Origin: Euborellia annulipes
Taxonomy: Eukaryota; Arthropoda; Insecta; Dermaptera; Anisolabididae
Length of the DNA stretch: 64,000 nt
Assembly (NCBI GenBank): GCA_023213315.1
Contig: JAKCPI010006242.1
Location: 186,001-250,000, forward strand
Direction: 5' to 3'
The position numbers and the translations under genes were made by a program. Of the stretch, positions 10,160 through 21,970 are shown piece by piece; position 1 is the first letter of the stretch, and every line of letters begins with the position of its first letter. The notes beneath the pieces are model-generated. The model made no database searches, was not told the origin of the DNA, and saw only the letters and a list, made by a program, of their open reading frames with translations.

Positions 10160-11545
10160 TCTCTTCTAAAAATCTGGTGTGATGGCTCACAGTACACAAC
10201 TTTTTCTTACCTTTCGATAAGAGAAAGTTGTGCACCGTGCTGGTCACACCAGATTTTTTGTGTCGAGATATATTTAGTTTCCCATAGCACCTTAGTTTCA
10301 TACTTGCATTTTAAATGTTGACTGCTTGAAATAAACTATGGTTATTTTTCAAAATTTTAATCTCATATTTGGACATTTTATACACAATAGAGAATCCTAA
10401 ATAAATACAAAATTTCATAAGAATTGGGAAAAAATTTTTAAATGTGTAAAAAGTTCCAAAGGGGACCCCATTTTGAATCGAAATTAATATGCAAATCCCC
10501 ATAGGGATTTAACATTGGCTCTATGGAAGGAAGGAAGAGCCGGAAAGTGAATTTGAAAAATCTGAACTGCTATATCAGTAAAGTGTAATGTACTTCAAAC
10601 AATTTTCACGAAATATTTTACTGATATATTTTTTAAAGGGAATATAAAAAAAAATTTTAAAGGGAAGATGAAAAATTTTTAAAGGGGATATGAAAAATAG
10701 TTTTTTTTTTTTTTTTTTTTTTTTTTACATTCACACTTTTTCTCATTCACACTCACAATCACACACGCATTCACACAGTCTTTTCGGCAACTTAGGCCAT
10801 TTAAGACTTAAAACGATATCCGTTATTTATAATTGTACATATTGGGGTCCAGGCATTCTTATATAAGCCATTTGGTATCCAAATGCCTTATATAAAATCA
10901 TCGGACTGCCTGGGGTCCGAACCCGCGACGTTGGGTATACGAGGTTAGCACGCTAACCTCTACCCAAGCCCGAGGGCTATGAAAAATGGTTGATTTATAT
11001 GAATTTTAATTTAAAAAGAAAGAGCTTCTGTTATAATGACATTTCTCCTCTCTTTCCTATGAAATACAAGAGAAAAGTGTGCTTCAAAACATTTCAAGGG
11101 CAAAATGAGAATATACATTTTAAAGAGCATGTAAAAAAATAATCGATTTTTGAATTTTAATCATCATCATCAGTTAATGGTGGAGCAAATTTTGAGAAAA
11201 TCGGAAAAAGTACATCAGTAAAGTACTAGTACTTTTTGGTCGAATTTATTCAAAAGCTTATTTTGAGTGTCCGGGAAGGTACCTAACTTAAATATAAAAT
11301 TTCAACCTCCTAGCTCAATTCCTTCATGCTTTAAATTGAACACACACACAGACAGACAGACACACACACACAGACAGACCATGTCGTGAAAACCACTTTT
11401 TTTGGATTCAGGGAACCTCAAAACATGTATATCCATCAAAATCTCGACATCGAATTTTTGACATGAATCCAATAGCCTACTTTCTCTCTCTACATATGGA
11501 TATTAACTCATACTACATATAGGTAAGAGAAAGTAAAATTGGATG
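10160..11545 (-). mobile_element. Family A element, full copy split by a SINE1
   Basis: In minus orientation the copy runs from the head (GAGAAAGTAAAA at 11545) through the (AC)n block near 11340, the CAAAATCTCGACATCGAATT block, and the AGTACTAGTACTTT block to the terminal hairpin at 10163-10255. A SINE1 (10701-10977) interrupts it. Rejoining the flanks gives a normal-length family member. No coding frame was seen. Confidence 0.75.
10701..10977 (-). mobile_element. tRNA-derived SINE, family SINE1, nested in Family A
   Basis: A minus-strand copy with poly(T) at its left, the body, and the tRNA-like head (B-box complement GGGTCCGAACCCGCG; end CCCGAGGG). Flanking direct repeats TATGAAAAATAG (10689-10700) and TATGAAAAATGG (from 10978) are the target duplication. 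Confidence 0.9.
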
Positions 11546-12289
11546 ATATATGTAGATAATAAATGGTAGACCATAATATATAGATGGTAAACAAATAAAA
11601 TAAAAATTCATGTCTAAAAGTGATTTAAAATTAAAAAATTTTCAATCGAATTCATACTTTTAGATTAAAACAAATCAATCGTGATGTTCTCATACTCTCG
11701 ATTTTCAGGAAAATAAATTTTCAAAATATTATTAATATTTAATAGAAACCTTAGGAATTCAAAAATCTCTTTATTGTGAATGTAAATTTTTAAATTATAA
11801 TTTTTCTTTTTATTATAGACCTACGTTTAATGAAATGGTCAAAGAGAGAATAAAGGATTTGGGGCTTTTTTTGATCCTTTGGATCTTTGGAAGTCAAAGT
11901 GGTATTTAAGGCTATCAGCATCATCAGTGACCCCTGATGAAATCTGATTTAGATTACCCGTCACTGACCGGAACTAGTCTCTCCTCGGTTTGCTGCACAT
12001 TTCCTTTCAAAGGGCTTTTACCTTTTGGGGATGCCCACCAACCAACCACCTCTCGGCCTCTGCGTGAGACGAGGAAGTCAATGATCTAAGGAATGGAGAG
12101 GAATCCCAACAACTAGCCAGCGAGCAATTCCGAAATTTTATAAAAGATTCTCTCTAAAGAAGAATTAATTTCCACTTTTTACAAAATTCAATTTCTTTTT
12201 CTTTTTAGAGAGTATCAATTTTGCTTTTGTGGAATCTGATTCTAAATTTTGTATAGAGACAATTATAGGTGCAAGTTGTGGCTCTAGAT
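11546..12289. other. Unannotated interval with a moderate-GC block at 11885-12125
   Basis: 11546-11880 is AT-rich with nothing recognisable. 11885-12125 is GC-richer (contains CGTCACTGACCGGAACTAG and CCACCTCTCGGCCTCTGCG) but has no long ORF, RNA motif or partner repeat in the window. It could be a decayed retroelement or a noncoding exon. Confidence 0.4.
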
Positions 12290-12370
12290 CAGTGGTTCCC
12301 AACCGGTGTGCCCCGGCACCCAAGGGTGCCGCGAGAATGCCTAAGGGGGCCGCTAGATATTTAGATAAAC
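12290..12370 (+). mobile_element. hAT terminus (CAGTGGTTCCCAACC type), 5' end only
   Basis: CAGTGGTTCCCAACC at 12290 is the classic terminal motif of a hAT subgroup and is followed by GC-rich subterminal sequence (GTGCCCCGGCACCC). No matching right end with the flanking 8-mer CTCTAGAT was found, and a Family A copy starts at 12375. The hAT copy is therefore truncated or interrupted. Confidence 0.6.
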
Positions 12371-12374
12371 AAAA

Positions 12375-13388
12375 CAAAAAAAATCTGGTGTGACTGGCGC
12401 ACAGCACACAACTTTCTCTTACCCTTCGGTAAGAGAAAGTTGTGCACCGTGCTGGTCACACCAGATTTTTTGTGTCGATATATATTTAGTTTCCGATAGC
12501 ACCTTAGTTTCAAACTTGCATTTTAAATGTTGACTGCTTGAAATAAACTATGGTTATTTTTCAAAATTTTAATCTCATATTTGGACATTTTATACACAAT
12601 ATAGAATCGTAAATAAATACAAAATTTCATAAGAATTGGAAAAAAAATTTTAAATGCCTAAAAAGTTCCAAAGGGGACCCCCTTTTGAATCGAAATTAAC
12701 ATACAAATTCCTATAGGAAATTAACATTAGGCCTATGAGAGAAGGCGGAGAGACAGGCGATAATGTTTGCAAGTGAGAGAGAGAGAGATATATGTTTTCT
12801 CCTAAGCAATTAAAGACACAAATAAAATAAAAATAAATGGGAATTTAAATAATAATTGATTTTTAATCTAATAAAAAGAAAAAGATTTAAATTCCGTTAC
12901 CATGGCAACCAGTTCTATCTTTCCTATGAAGAACAAGAGTAAAGTGGTCTTCAGAAGATTTCAACGGCAAAATGAGAATATACATTTTAAAGAGCATCTA
13001 AAAAGTAGTTCATTTATGAATTTTAAAAAAAATCCTTGGAGGGAATTTTGAGAAAATCGAAAAAAACTGAAAAAGTACATCAGTAAAGTACTAGTACTTT
13101 TTGGCCGATTTTGTTCAAAAGCTTATTTTGAGATTCTTCAAAGGTACTTAAGTTAAATATAAAATTTCAACCCGGTAGCTCAACTCCTTCATGCTAAAAA
13201 TCTGTCCACACATACAGACACACATACATAACACACACACACAGACCAATTTGCGGGACCCACTTTTTTGGACTCAGGGGACCTCAAAACATGTATATCC
13301 ATCAAAATCTCGACATCGAATTTTTGACATGATCGCAATACTTTCTCTCTCTATATATTTCATATATAGGGTATGAGAAAGTAAAAAG
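12375..13388 (-). mobile_element. Family A element, full-length reverse copy
   Basis: Terminal hairpin at 12381-12472 (arms AAATCTGGTGTGACTGG and GGTCACACCAGATTTTTT with ACTTTCTCTTACC inside), then the body (GTTACCATGGCAACC), the CATCAGTAAAGTACTAGTAC block, a short (AC)n, ATCAAAATCTCGACATCGAA, and the head block ending GAGAAAGTAAAAA at 13388. At about 1 kb it is one of the most complete copies. Confidence 0.8.
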
Positions 13389-13870
13389 AGGCGGAAAAAA
13401 TAAAGTTTTGCTAAAAAAGGTCAAATGCTATTGTATTAGCGCTATAAATTATATTAAATTTTTTTTTTTAATTTAAGGGTAAAAATCTTATATGCTTGTG
13501 TAATTATTTACTTGGTCACTAGTCCACTGACCCAAATATCTTTCCTTTACAAGGCAATGTTCTTTCTAATGGTCGATTTGTGGTCAGTAAAAAGGGTCAT
13601 AAACTAATTACGAGACGTTCAATTCACAAGTGTTAAATTCCTTTGTTTTACAGCTTTTCTTGTGAACTTTTCATTCATTTGGTCTTTAAAATTTTGAATA
13701 TTTATTATATTTTAAAAGATAAGTTTAAAATGTCAATTGGGTATTTGATTTATTACAAACCTAGCAAATTAAATAGGCCTATAAGAATTTAGTATTTAAA
13801 AGAGAATATTTGTAAAAAAAAAAAAAAAAAGGTGAGGATACAAGTCAAAAGAAAAAGAATTTTTTTTTTT
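13389..13870. other. AT-rich unannotated interval
   Basis: Contains a short non-repeat region with a few GC-richer words (13505-13640) and A/T tracts. No feature can be supported. Confidence 0.5.
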
Positions 13871-13874
13871 TATT

Positions 13875-14090
13875 GACTACATTTATTTCAAAAACTCCAT
13901 CACAAGGAACGTTTCGGTCGCATTTCACGTACCATCATCACCGAAGAAATTTAGGAATTCTGGCAACGACATAAACAGTCTCCGGCTCCATACAAATATA
14001 ATAGTATTATTATGCACGAGAGATGCGGCCGAAACGTTCCTTGTGAATTGGCTTTTTGGAATAAATGTTGTCAATGATAAAGATTCAGAA
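13875..14090. mobile_element. Palindromic element with hammerhead-like core
   Basis: The left arm (ATTGACTACATTTATTTC onward, CACAAGGAACGTTTCGGTCG at 13901-13920) is mirrored at 14021-14075 (CGGCCGAAACGTTCCTTGTG, then TTGGAATAAATGTTGTCAAT). Minus-strand 13908-13945 reads GTGATGATGGT, loop, ACCGAAACG, close to the CTGATGA/CGAAAC pair of hammerhead-like sequences. No TSD was identified. Confidence 0.5.
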
Positions 14091-14390
14091 AAAATTTTCT
14101 TTCTTAATAAAAGAAAGATTATATGCTTAGAAAAGAAAAAAGTTAAAAATTTTAGTCATTCATATAATTATATTATTTACTATTAAAATGCAATATTATA
14201 TATGAATGTTTAGATCCGGATCCAAAAATATGTTTGTTTATAAATATGTCATGAATGATTAATGATATTAACCTAGAACTATTTTATATTCCTCGTAATT
14301 CATTGATAGTCTATTTCGTCACTTTTTTTAATGGGAAAATTTCAACCAATCTAGAAATAGTAGATCTCCAAGAAGTTTGAAAAAAACTTA
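14091..14390. other. AT-rich unannotated interval
   Basis: No ORF, RNA or repeat structure seen. Confidence 0.5.
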
Positions 14391-14394
14391 TTAG

Positions 14395-14464
14395 AGTTTT
14401 GTTCATGGGCAAAACGTTTTGTCCGAAAACGTTTTTGCTCAATTGGGGTGCGTTCAGCCTAAGA
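14395..14464 (-). mobile_element. Terminus of a TTAGGCTGAACGCAC-ended MITE
   Basis: Minus-strand sequence starts TTAGGCTGAACGCACCCC and runs AATTGAGCAAAAACGTTTTC. The same terminus occurs in plus orientation at 24815. Only one end is present here, and it abuts GAGAAAGTAAAAATAT, the terminal word of Family A, suggesting overlapping insertions or recombination. Confidence 0.5.
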
Positions 14465-14474
14465 GAAAGTAAAA

Positions 14475-14625
14475 ATATATTTACAAATCAAATTTTTAAG
14501 TATTAATTAATTTTTTAAATTTTAAATTAAAATAAGATTTAATTTCCAAGAAAAATATTTTTCTCAAATCTCGGAGAGGGGGATGGGGGTAATTACCCTC
14601 TTAAACCCCCCCCCCCCGTCTTTGA
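14475..14625 (+). mobile_element. hAT MITE family M1, 3' fragment
   Basis: Shares the M1 interior (ACAAATCAAATTTTTAAGTATTAATT) and the G-run/GTAATTACC/C-run right portion but lacks the terminal GTATCCGCCCTTG and any TSD. It is a decayed remnant. Confidence 0.5.
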
Positions 14626-14639
14626 CGTAGGCTTTCTCC

Positions 14640-15360
14640 CGCCTACCCTCTACTATATTTAGGTAGTGAAACTTAGCTTTGGTCTATGTAAAAATATTAC
14701 TTTCTATGTTTGTTACTTTTTTCCTAAAATTTTTAATTTTAATAAAATTCAAAACAATATTATAAATAAGAAAAAACTTTTTTATGTCCATAAAGGTATG
14801 TATTTGTTTTGGAAGAAGAAAAAATTTAATTTTAAAAAGTCATTTTTTTTCTCAATTTTACCTTTATCGATTATTCATGTTATTTGCTATCCAAAAAAGG
14901 TCACATGTTTAAACAGTAAAAAAAAAAGTAGAATATTATTTTTAGAGAAGACGAAAAGTTAAATATATGTATAAAAGCATTAAACAAAATGAACAGTAAA
15001 CTAAAACTTAGGTGTACAATTAGAACAGCAGCAGTTTGTTTACTTATGTCATGGTCATCCCGAATTTTAGAAATATTTACCTAAGAGCGAAGCGTAGGCG
15101 AAATTATTCCACTTAACGAAAGTTACTAGCTCAGGGGCTCCATGAATTTCTTAACTTGATGAAAGTAAACTTGGTTATTATTTATATATTCTATTTCTGT
15201 TTCAATAAAATTATTTCAATTTATCTAATGAAAATTCTAGTTCCCTTATAGAGAAATATAAATTTAGAATAAACATTCCAAGTTCTTTAAACAATAAAAT
15301 ATTTATTTAGGAATTATTAAAATAACATTGTTGAAAAAAGTTTTTTTTTATTTAAGAATA
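14640..15360. other. AT-rich unannotated interval
   Basis: The longest open frame (14666-14962, plus) is lysine/phenylalanine-rich, as expected by chance in AT-rich DNA, with no domain. Nothing else was recognised. Confidence 0.55.
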
Positions 15361-15364
15361 ATTA

Positions 15365-15665
15365 AATTTAGATGGAAAAGCGCCGTGACATCCCGCCTTA
15401 GGAAGGTTCCCTCTCTTCGAAACAGGTGGTGAAAGAGTCTCTCCTCAAACTAATACATCCTCCCAAGCATAAAAGAGGTGGGATAAAAGGAATCGGGTGG
15501 AACTAGAAATAAGGACTAATTCATTAGCTAGAAATAAACCCAAGAGTTAGAGATAGAAAATGATGTAACTATCGGGATGCCGGTAGATGACTACGGCCAT
15601 GAGGCCGGCTGGGTTTGAGGTGTGTGTCCTCGTGCACGAAAGCACCTCAAATAATAAACGGGGAT
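15365..15665 (+). repeat. Family E GC-richer repeat, copy 1
   Basis: Contains the ordered blocks GTGACATCCCGCC, GGAAGGTTCCCTCTC, CATCCTCCCAAGCA, ATCGGGTGGAAC, GAGTTAGAGATAGAAAATGA, ATGCCGGTAGATG, GGGTTTGAGGTGTG and CGTGCACG. The same order occurs at 46515-47160 and inverted at 47440-47655, with a weaker copy at 51495-51690. No ORF or TIR, so it may be the untranslated tail of an unseen element. Confidence 0.55.
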
Positions 15666-15676
15666 CCTTGTAGGAA

Positions 15677-15762
15677 TTCCAAACAATAATAATAAAGAGA
15701 TGGAAATTGTTGCAAACAATATTATATTGTTGCAAACAATAATAATAAAGAGATGGAAATAA
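15677..15762. repeat. Tandem duplication, about 45-bp unit
   Basis: The unit AACAATAATAATAAAGAGATGGAAA occurs twice in a row with TTGTTGCAAACAATATTATA between the copies. It is a local slippage-type duplication at the end of Family E copy 1. Confidence 0.7.
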
Positions 15763-15769
15763 TTAAATT

Positions 15770-16705
15770 AAAACCCCAAGAGAATCACCTTCCTCCTGTA
15801 ATATACTAAATAAGAGATTATACATGTAATATTGTGACACTATTTGGACCCCAAATTTAAAGAGAAAAATTGTCTCTTCCCCCTCTAGGATTGAGTTAAT
15901 CTTCCCTTACTGAAATTCTGAAATTTTTAGGTTTAGTGCCTGCCTTTTGTAAAATTAATACAATACCAGACATATGAAAATTTTATTTAAGGAATTAGAT
16001 ACTTCCTAAATATTTATATAAATATGACTGACTTTTAAACACGGCTAATTCTGAGGGTAAGAATAATTATCGCAAGAAATGGGACTGTTTTATTAATTTC
16101 TACAAGTAACGGAAAGGGAGTAGAATAAATTAAATAAAAAGTATTTTTTTGAACTGGAACTTCTTTAGGAGTAAGTTCAATTTATGTGACTAAAAGTGTA
16201 ACAATAGTTGCTATTTTGAGGTTGTAGCTGTGATGTGATTATAGTGGAGATATCTCCAATTTTCCACTATAAAAGTGTAACGAAAAATTGCATCGACCCT
16301 TCACTGCCACGCCGTTGAGCCAATGAGGAGGACACTGAGCGGTGGTCGTTACAGGTGGTAGTATGAATGTGTTTGTGGAACATACAGAGGACGAGAATAG
16401 ACTGAACACATTTATACCCGTTAAATCCAAGATTCAATAGATAGTCTACTTTTTGGAAATTATTTGAACAGATCTGACCAATTTCTTAATCTTTTCCCCA
16501 TCGTGAATGTGAATTTCGCTTACATGTTTCACTTCTCTAGAAATTATGAGTAGGTAATAAGAATACACAGTTTTCTTTTTCTTTTTTTTCTTTAATTAAT
16601 TATTATTATTTCTCGACTTCTCAGGCAGATTAAATACTATTGATACTTAATTGTCCTGTGAATGATCGTCTGTCCCCGAATTGAAATGTAGACCATTCTA
16701 CTTTT
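15770..16705. other. Unannotated interval
   Basis: AT-rich except for 16285-16345 (ACTGCCACGCCGTTGAGCC). A 63-codon minus-strand frame at 16239-16430 has no recognisable domain. No repeats with the rest of the window were noticed. Confidence 0.45.
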
Positions 16706-16713
16706 ATTGGGGC

Positions 16714-16963
16714 CAAGGGCGGATCCAGAGGTGTTTCTCGGGGGGTAATCTGGTGTGACTCGTCGCACAGCACACTATTTTTTTAAATTTCGGTAATTTA
16801 AAGCGCATTCTGTACTTGTTTTCCAGAATATAAATACATATCAAATTTTTAAGTATTAATTTTAAAAATTTTACATTAAAAATAAATTTTTTGCGAAAAA
16901 AAGGTATTTTTTCGAATCTCGGGGGGGTAATTACCCCCTTTACCCCCCTTGTATCCGCCCTTG
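16714..16963 (+). mobile_element. hAT MITE, family M1, with TSD ATTGGGGC
   Basis: Ends CAAGGGCGGATCCAG and GTATCCGCCCTTG match as inverted repeats. The 8-mer ATTGGGGC flanks at 16706-16713 and 16964-16971. The 250-bp body is the same as the other M1 copies. Confidence 0.92.
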
Positions 16964-17255
16964 ATTGGGGCTCAATACAACGTGATAACTTATTACAACA
17001 TTTTTGCTTATTTATCTTGTCAATTATAATATATTGAACATTATTTATTTATTTTTTTTTTTTGTTTAATACCCCGAGACAATATTTTTCTTCGAATGTG
17101 GGCCAAGGAAGCAAAAGTTCAGACATCGCTGGTTTATAGTCAAAGAACAAAAATATATCATTCGAATATATATATATTGGGTAGCTAATATGAGAAAGTA
17201 AAATGATATTGGCGATCTTTTTGAATAAAGCATTTTATTTTAATCTAATCTAATT

Positions 17256-17432
17256 CAGGGCCGGATCTAGGGGAGGCAGGGGGGTGCGGGTGCTCCGGGC
17301 GGCAGATCTCACGGGGCGGTTATTAAAGAAAGATTTACTAAAAAAATGATATGAGTTTTGTATAGAAAATTTTAAAGAGGGGGCTGAAAATTAAATTTCC
17401 TACCCCTAAAAAATCTCCTAGTTCCGGCCCTG
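17256..17432. mobile_element. hAT MITE with TSD ATCTAATT
   Basis: Termini CAGGGCCGGATCTAGG and CCTAGTTCCGGCCCTG are inverted repeats. Flanking 8-mers ATCTAATT lie at 17248-17255 and 17433-17440. At 177 bp with a GC-rich left third (GGGGGTGCGGGTGCTCCGGGC), it is distinct from family M1. Confidence 0.9.
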
Positions 17433-17440
17433 ATCTAATT

Positions 17441-18800
17441 AGAATAGTTTTGATAGTATTTTTTGTATTTACTATTGAACAAAATGGGAATTTACATATC
17501 CATCAAAATATAGTGAATTTGCTTCCAATTTTACGAGATTTAAACATGAAGACAATACAAAAAAATTGATTTCCTCTTGAATACATTAGAAAAAAAAAAA
17601 TTAACTTAATAAATTATAATTAATTTAAACTCGATTATTTTATCTTAAAAAAAAAATATTCGACAGTCAAGTAAGTAATAAATCAAAATGAAAATCGTTC
17701 AAGATATGATCATGATAAAAAATGTGGAAAAAAATTTTTTTTCTCCCCCACTCTCTCTAAAACATTAATTGAGAAAAGTGGAGAAATATGAGATTTTCAC
17801 AAGACTGGTGAAGAGTATTTACATAATCGTTTCTGAGATTGAGATGGATGCGAGTTGGTCGAAAGGCGGGGTAGCAAATTAGTAATTATAATATGAGTTG
17901 CTTCACTTGGGAGTGGTGTCCTAATTCCAATTTCAATGTGTATGTGTATGTGTATTTGAGAGGGTTTTCTTTAAGTTCGCTTGAATTGAGATGTGGTCAT
18001 CCATCACGAGCTTGCTTCTCAGTGATTAATGAAAGGGAAAGAGAATAGGACAAAAGCATGTTCCAATTCGTTAGATTCTACCACTTGAAATTTATATAGA
18101 TAATCTTTTAACTCAATGAATTTACTACTACTGTCTATTTATTTACTGGTTTTGAGTGCTTGAAGCCTGTATTCATTATTTTAGAACACCGCTTTACAAA
18201 TTTATTTTGTTCCTTAACTCCAAACAAAAAAAAATTCCATTCTTTTTTTCTGTTTAGAAAAGAACATCTCAGGTGATCATTATATTCGGAAATGCGGAAC
18301 TTTTTAAGTCGTTAGCAAAAATAAATAAAATTTCTAACAAGATAAAAATTCGAAAGATTCAAAAAGTATGTGAAAAAAAAAAAAAAAATATTGGGGACAT
18401 AAAAAATAAGTTTTGGGATTAAATAAAATTAATTTGTAGATAGGAAAGGAATACAACAGCCACTTTAAATTCTTCAAATAAAATTAATTTTACTTAAAAA
18501 TTTTATTTGCCATTAATATTATGGTTTCTACTTTATATTACAATACATTAAATAAAATTTCCCGCTGGAGGTTAACAGTATTTGATAGTTAAATGCACAT
18601 TAAATGTTAGATGTGTGGTTTAGACCAATACATAGAATAAAAGTTTGGGTCTATTAATATATGATAATGAACTCAGAGTTCAATGTTGGAGCTATGTCGG
18701 CTTACAGTGCTTTATTTAGTACCTATTCAGGACCAGAGGGGTAAAAGTAGGAGCTAAATTTAGACTCGGGTTTAAATATGCCAGGATTACGATTTGTCAT
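17441..18800. other. AT-rich unannotated interval
   Basis: Low-complexity A/T tracts and unique AT-rich DNA. 17930-17960 has a short GTATGTGTATGT repeat. No gene or element boundary could be supported. Confidence 0.5.
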
Positions 18801-18814
18801 TTAAAGTCTATATG

Positions 18815-19070
18815 GACGATGTTATGCATGAAGGAACCAAGCGGCATTATGATCGGAATTGAGATAATACCGCCATCTTGTAGAAAAAATATCTACTTTT
18901 TTATTTAAATCGCAAAATGATTAATTACTTTGTTCACTTTTTTTGTATAAAACAAGAAAAAAAAGTCATTGTTATTGGGTTTGTTTACAATTGTGCAAAT
19001 GAAATGGTCTTTATCTCAGATTTAGGTTAATGGCGCTTGGTTCTTTCATGCATATCATAGTCCTAATGAT
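18815..19070. repeat. Imperfect inverted repeat pair
   Basis: GTTATGCATGAAGGAACCAAG (18824-18844) with GCGGCATTA after it is mirrored at 19026-19068 (TAATGGCGCTTGGTTCTTTC then ATGCATATCATAG). The two arms of about 40 bases flank about 165 bases of AT-rich DNA. It may be the ends of a small transposon, but no TSD was found. Confidence 0.5.
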
Positions 19071-20750
19071 TTGAGATGTGGAAAAACAAAAAAATATTAA
19101 ATAACAAAAATTGCATTCTCGATTCTCCTCTGCAAAGTAGGTCTCAGAGAATCTGGACAGAGCTGTGCTATATGCTGAGCCATACAGCCCTTTATTTATA
19201 TATAGCCTATATTTGATATTTTCACACTTGTTTTCAATAATTATATTTAATTTTCTAAATGAAGGGAACGCCTGCGAGACAGACAACCAGCCATGCTGAG
19301 ATGCTGGAGCATTCCTTTCTTTTCTTCTCCTCCATAGTCTCTTTCAACACAGGCGATAACACAAGCGATAACATTGTTCGGTATAAATATTTCTCAATGC
19401 AGTCACAACAACAAACAATGAAAGCTTTTCTAGTTGAATTTTGTATCTATATTAGAGAAGTGTTTATTTTCTTCTCTTAAGGGGGTTCAGGAGTGACGTC
19501 TAAAGGTACTTTAAAAAAAACTAGACTATTATAAGGAATTTCTCAATGCTGTTTTTTTTTTAAATGAATTAAATTCATAAGAGATTATTGGGACATCAAG
19601 CTATAATTTTTTTAATGACTTATTAAAAAATTATCGTAATTAATTTTTTTGTTATCAGGCAAATACAAAAAACAATCTGTCCCAATAATCTTTAATTATT
19701 TTTAAATTTAAAAATGAATTTATTGTTATTATTAATCACATATTAATTAAGAAATTTTTAAAATAAGCTTAGATGATTTATTTAAAAAATCACATGTCAA
19801 ATTAGTTCATCATTCTTGCAATAATAGTCTAACAGCCGATATAGTATTAGCCTATATCTAGCCTATATTTTTATACTTTTATAAAAGATACATAATATAT
19901 AATAACATTTATAAAGTATTTATTGTTAAAAGATCAATGAAAATCAACCAAATACATTAAATATTATTAGCTACCATTCTGACATCTCTTGACAAATTTT
20001 TGAATTACTTGATTTTTTGGGCATACTTTTTATGACCCACTACGCCATCTTTCGGGAAATAACACCTTCGCTCCCGTTCCGCCTTAATTTCTTGACAGAC
20101 TTAAATAGTCGTTATGGTAGCTATAATATGGTACCTATATTATGTTTTTAAATTTAGTACTCCCTTTAAAAATTAATTTTAAAATTACGGGACACCCTTA
20201 TTTGATATTTTAAAGTAAATATTAACTACAAACTAAATACATCTACAATTGCTTAAAAAAAAGCAAAATGTATAGAAGTTTTATTTCCATATTGTTTATC
20301 TTATCATTTATCAGAGGTTTTTGTGGGTGCCTTCATTTATTTCGTCCTTAAACTGTTAACTTGATCCAACCAAAAACAGACTTAATCGATCTAAAGACTT
20401 CCAAAGCCTGAGTGGTTATCTAGTTGATTACTTGGCCATATAATGAGATAAAAAGGTACTTTGGCTAAGTTTTATGGTGACAAAAAAAAAGAAACTAATT
20501 TATTATAAATTTTTTAAATTAAATAAAAAATTTGTTTAAGAAATCTGTTTAAAAAGTTGATAATTAAATTTAACTCAAAAAGGAGAATATGATAAGCTTA
20601 ATATTAAAAAAATATGGTTAAGACTAAAAAATTGCTGTGACCACCAGATAATTATGTTCTATTTAAAAAAATATTTAATTAACCTAATTAATGGAGATCT
20701 ACTACAGAAAGTATTGATAGTAGTATTATTAGGCTATATCAAATTATAAT
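19071..20750. other. AT-rich unannotated interval
   Basis: Overlapping short open frames near 19011-19480 lie on both strands and carry no recognised domain. A short inverted pair (AGCTACCATTCTGAC near 19970 and GTTATGGTAGCT near 20112) flanks a moderate-GC block at 20035-20100. Nothing firmer can be said. Confidence 0.45.
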
Positions 20751-20755
20751 AACTT

Positions 20756-21123
20756 TTTACTTTCTCTTTCATATTTCATATATATGTATATGTACGTATA
20801 TATATATATATATATAGGCTTATATGTCAATTTATAGGCCTAAATAGTGAGAAAGTATTGGTTTCATGTCAAAAATTCGATGTTGAGATTTTGATGTATA
20901 TACACGTTTTGAGGTTCCCTGAGTCCGAAAAAGTGGTTTTCGCAACATGGTCTGTCTGTGTGTGTCGGTGAACAAAATATCTCAAGAATGAAAAGAGTTA
21001 AGAGGTTGAAATTTTATATTTAAGTTAGGTACCCCTCTGGCATAGAACACAGCTTTCTCTTACCAGAGGTACCAAAGGTAAGAGAAAGTTGTGTGCTGTG
21101 CGACCATCACACCAGATTTTTTT
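20756..21123 (+). mobile_element. Family A element, internally deleted copy
   Basis: Head TTACTTTCTCTTTCATATT and GAGAAAGTATTGGTTTCATG, then TCGATGTTGAGATTTTGATG, GGTCTGTCTGTG, GAAATTTTATATTTAAGTTAGG, and a direct jump to the terminal hairpin (about 21040-21118). The AGTACTAGTAC and GTTGCCATGGTAAC blocks are missing, which indicates a deletion of roughly 300 bases. Confidence 0.7.
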
Positions 21124-21970
21124 ATTCCATTCCTCGGGTCCATCATCCTATAAAGATAACTTAAAATATTTTTAAATATTGAAATTGTTTGTTTATTTTC
21201 AATAAATAAATAAACATAGCCTACATACTTATAAATATTTAATGTATTTTTATTAAAGTATGGTTAGCTGGAGGAATGAAACGAAAAGGCCAACAAGCAT
21301 TCAAGTTTTTTATTGACTTTTTATTAAAAAAATAAAAAAAAAAATTATGCTTAGCTAGACAATACAATCTTTTCATGCAAAAATTAAAGAAAAAAAAATA
21401 CGCAATGGCTTCCTCTCAGCTATAAATAATCAAATCAGTAAATAGATAAGAATTCTATTTTGCTTATAAATGAATTTTATTTAAAAAAAAAAAATGTAAT
21501 CATAGTTGAGAAGAAAATTTTGTAATCATATTAATTTAATATAACGCCTAGAGCATGCAAGTTAAAAAAAAAAAAAAAAAAAACATACAATATCAATGAT
21601 AATCAAATTTAAATTTGATAAAAATTACACAGGCCAGCGTTTTTCCAATTTTTGAAAATTGTCTCAAGTTTGATGGCTTAACTTTATATTTTTAGTTCAA
21701 AACTCCACCATGACGCTGTCTTGTCGGCAAGGATGTAGGAAGGAAAAACAAAAAAAAACAAGGGTTTTTTTTATTTTTCCCAAATGAGTTTTATTCCTAA
21801 TATTTTAAAGGCACAAAGGCTCTTCTTCAGAAGAAACTCATATTACACTCCGTTAACAATACAATTACAGACAAAGTTTTTTTGCATCAAGAAAGCCATA
21901 TGACATAAATTGTTTAAAAAAAATCACATATACAACACCATTTACTGTATGATATGACCAATCTGTGTGT
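21124..21970. other. AT-rich unannotated interval
   Basis: Poly(A/T) tracts (21561-21582) and AT-rich sequence. No features recognised up to the pseudogene at 21971. Confidence 0.5.
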
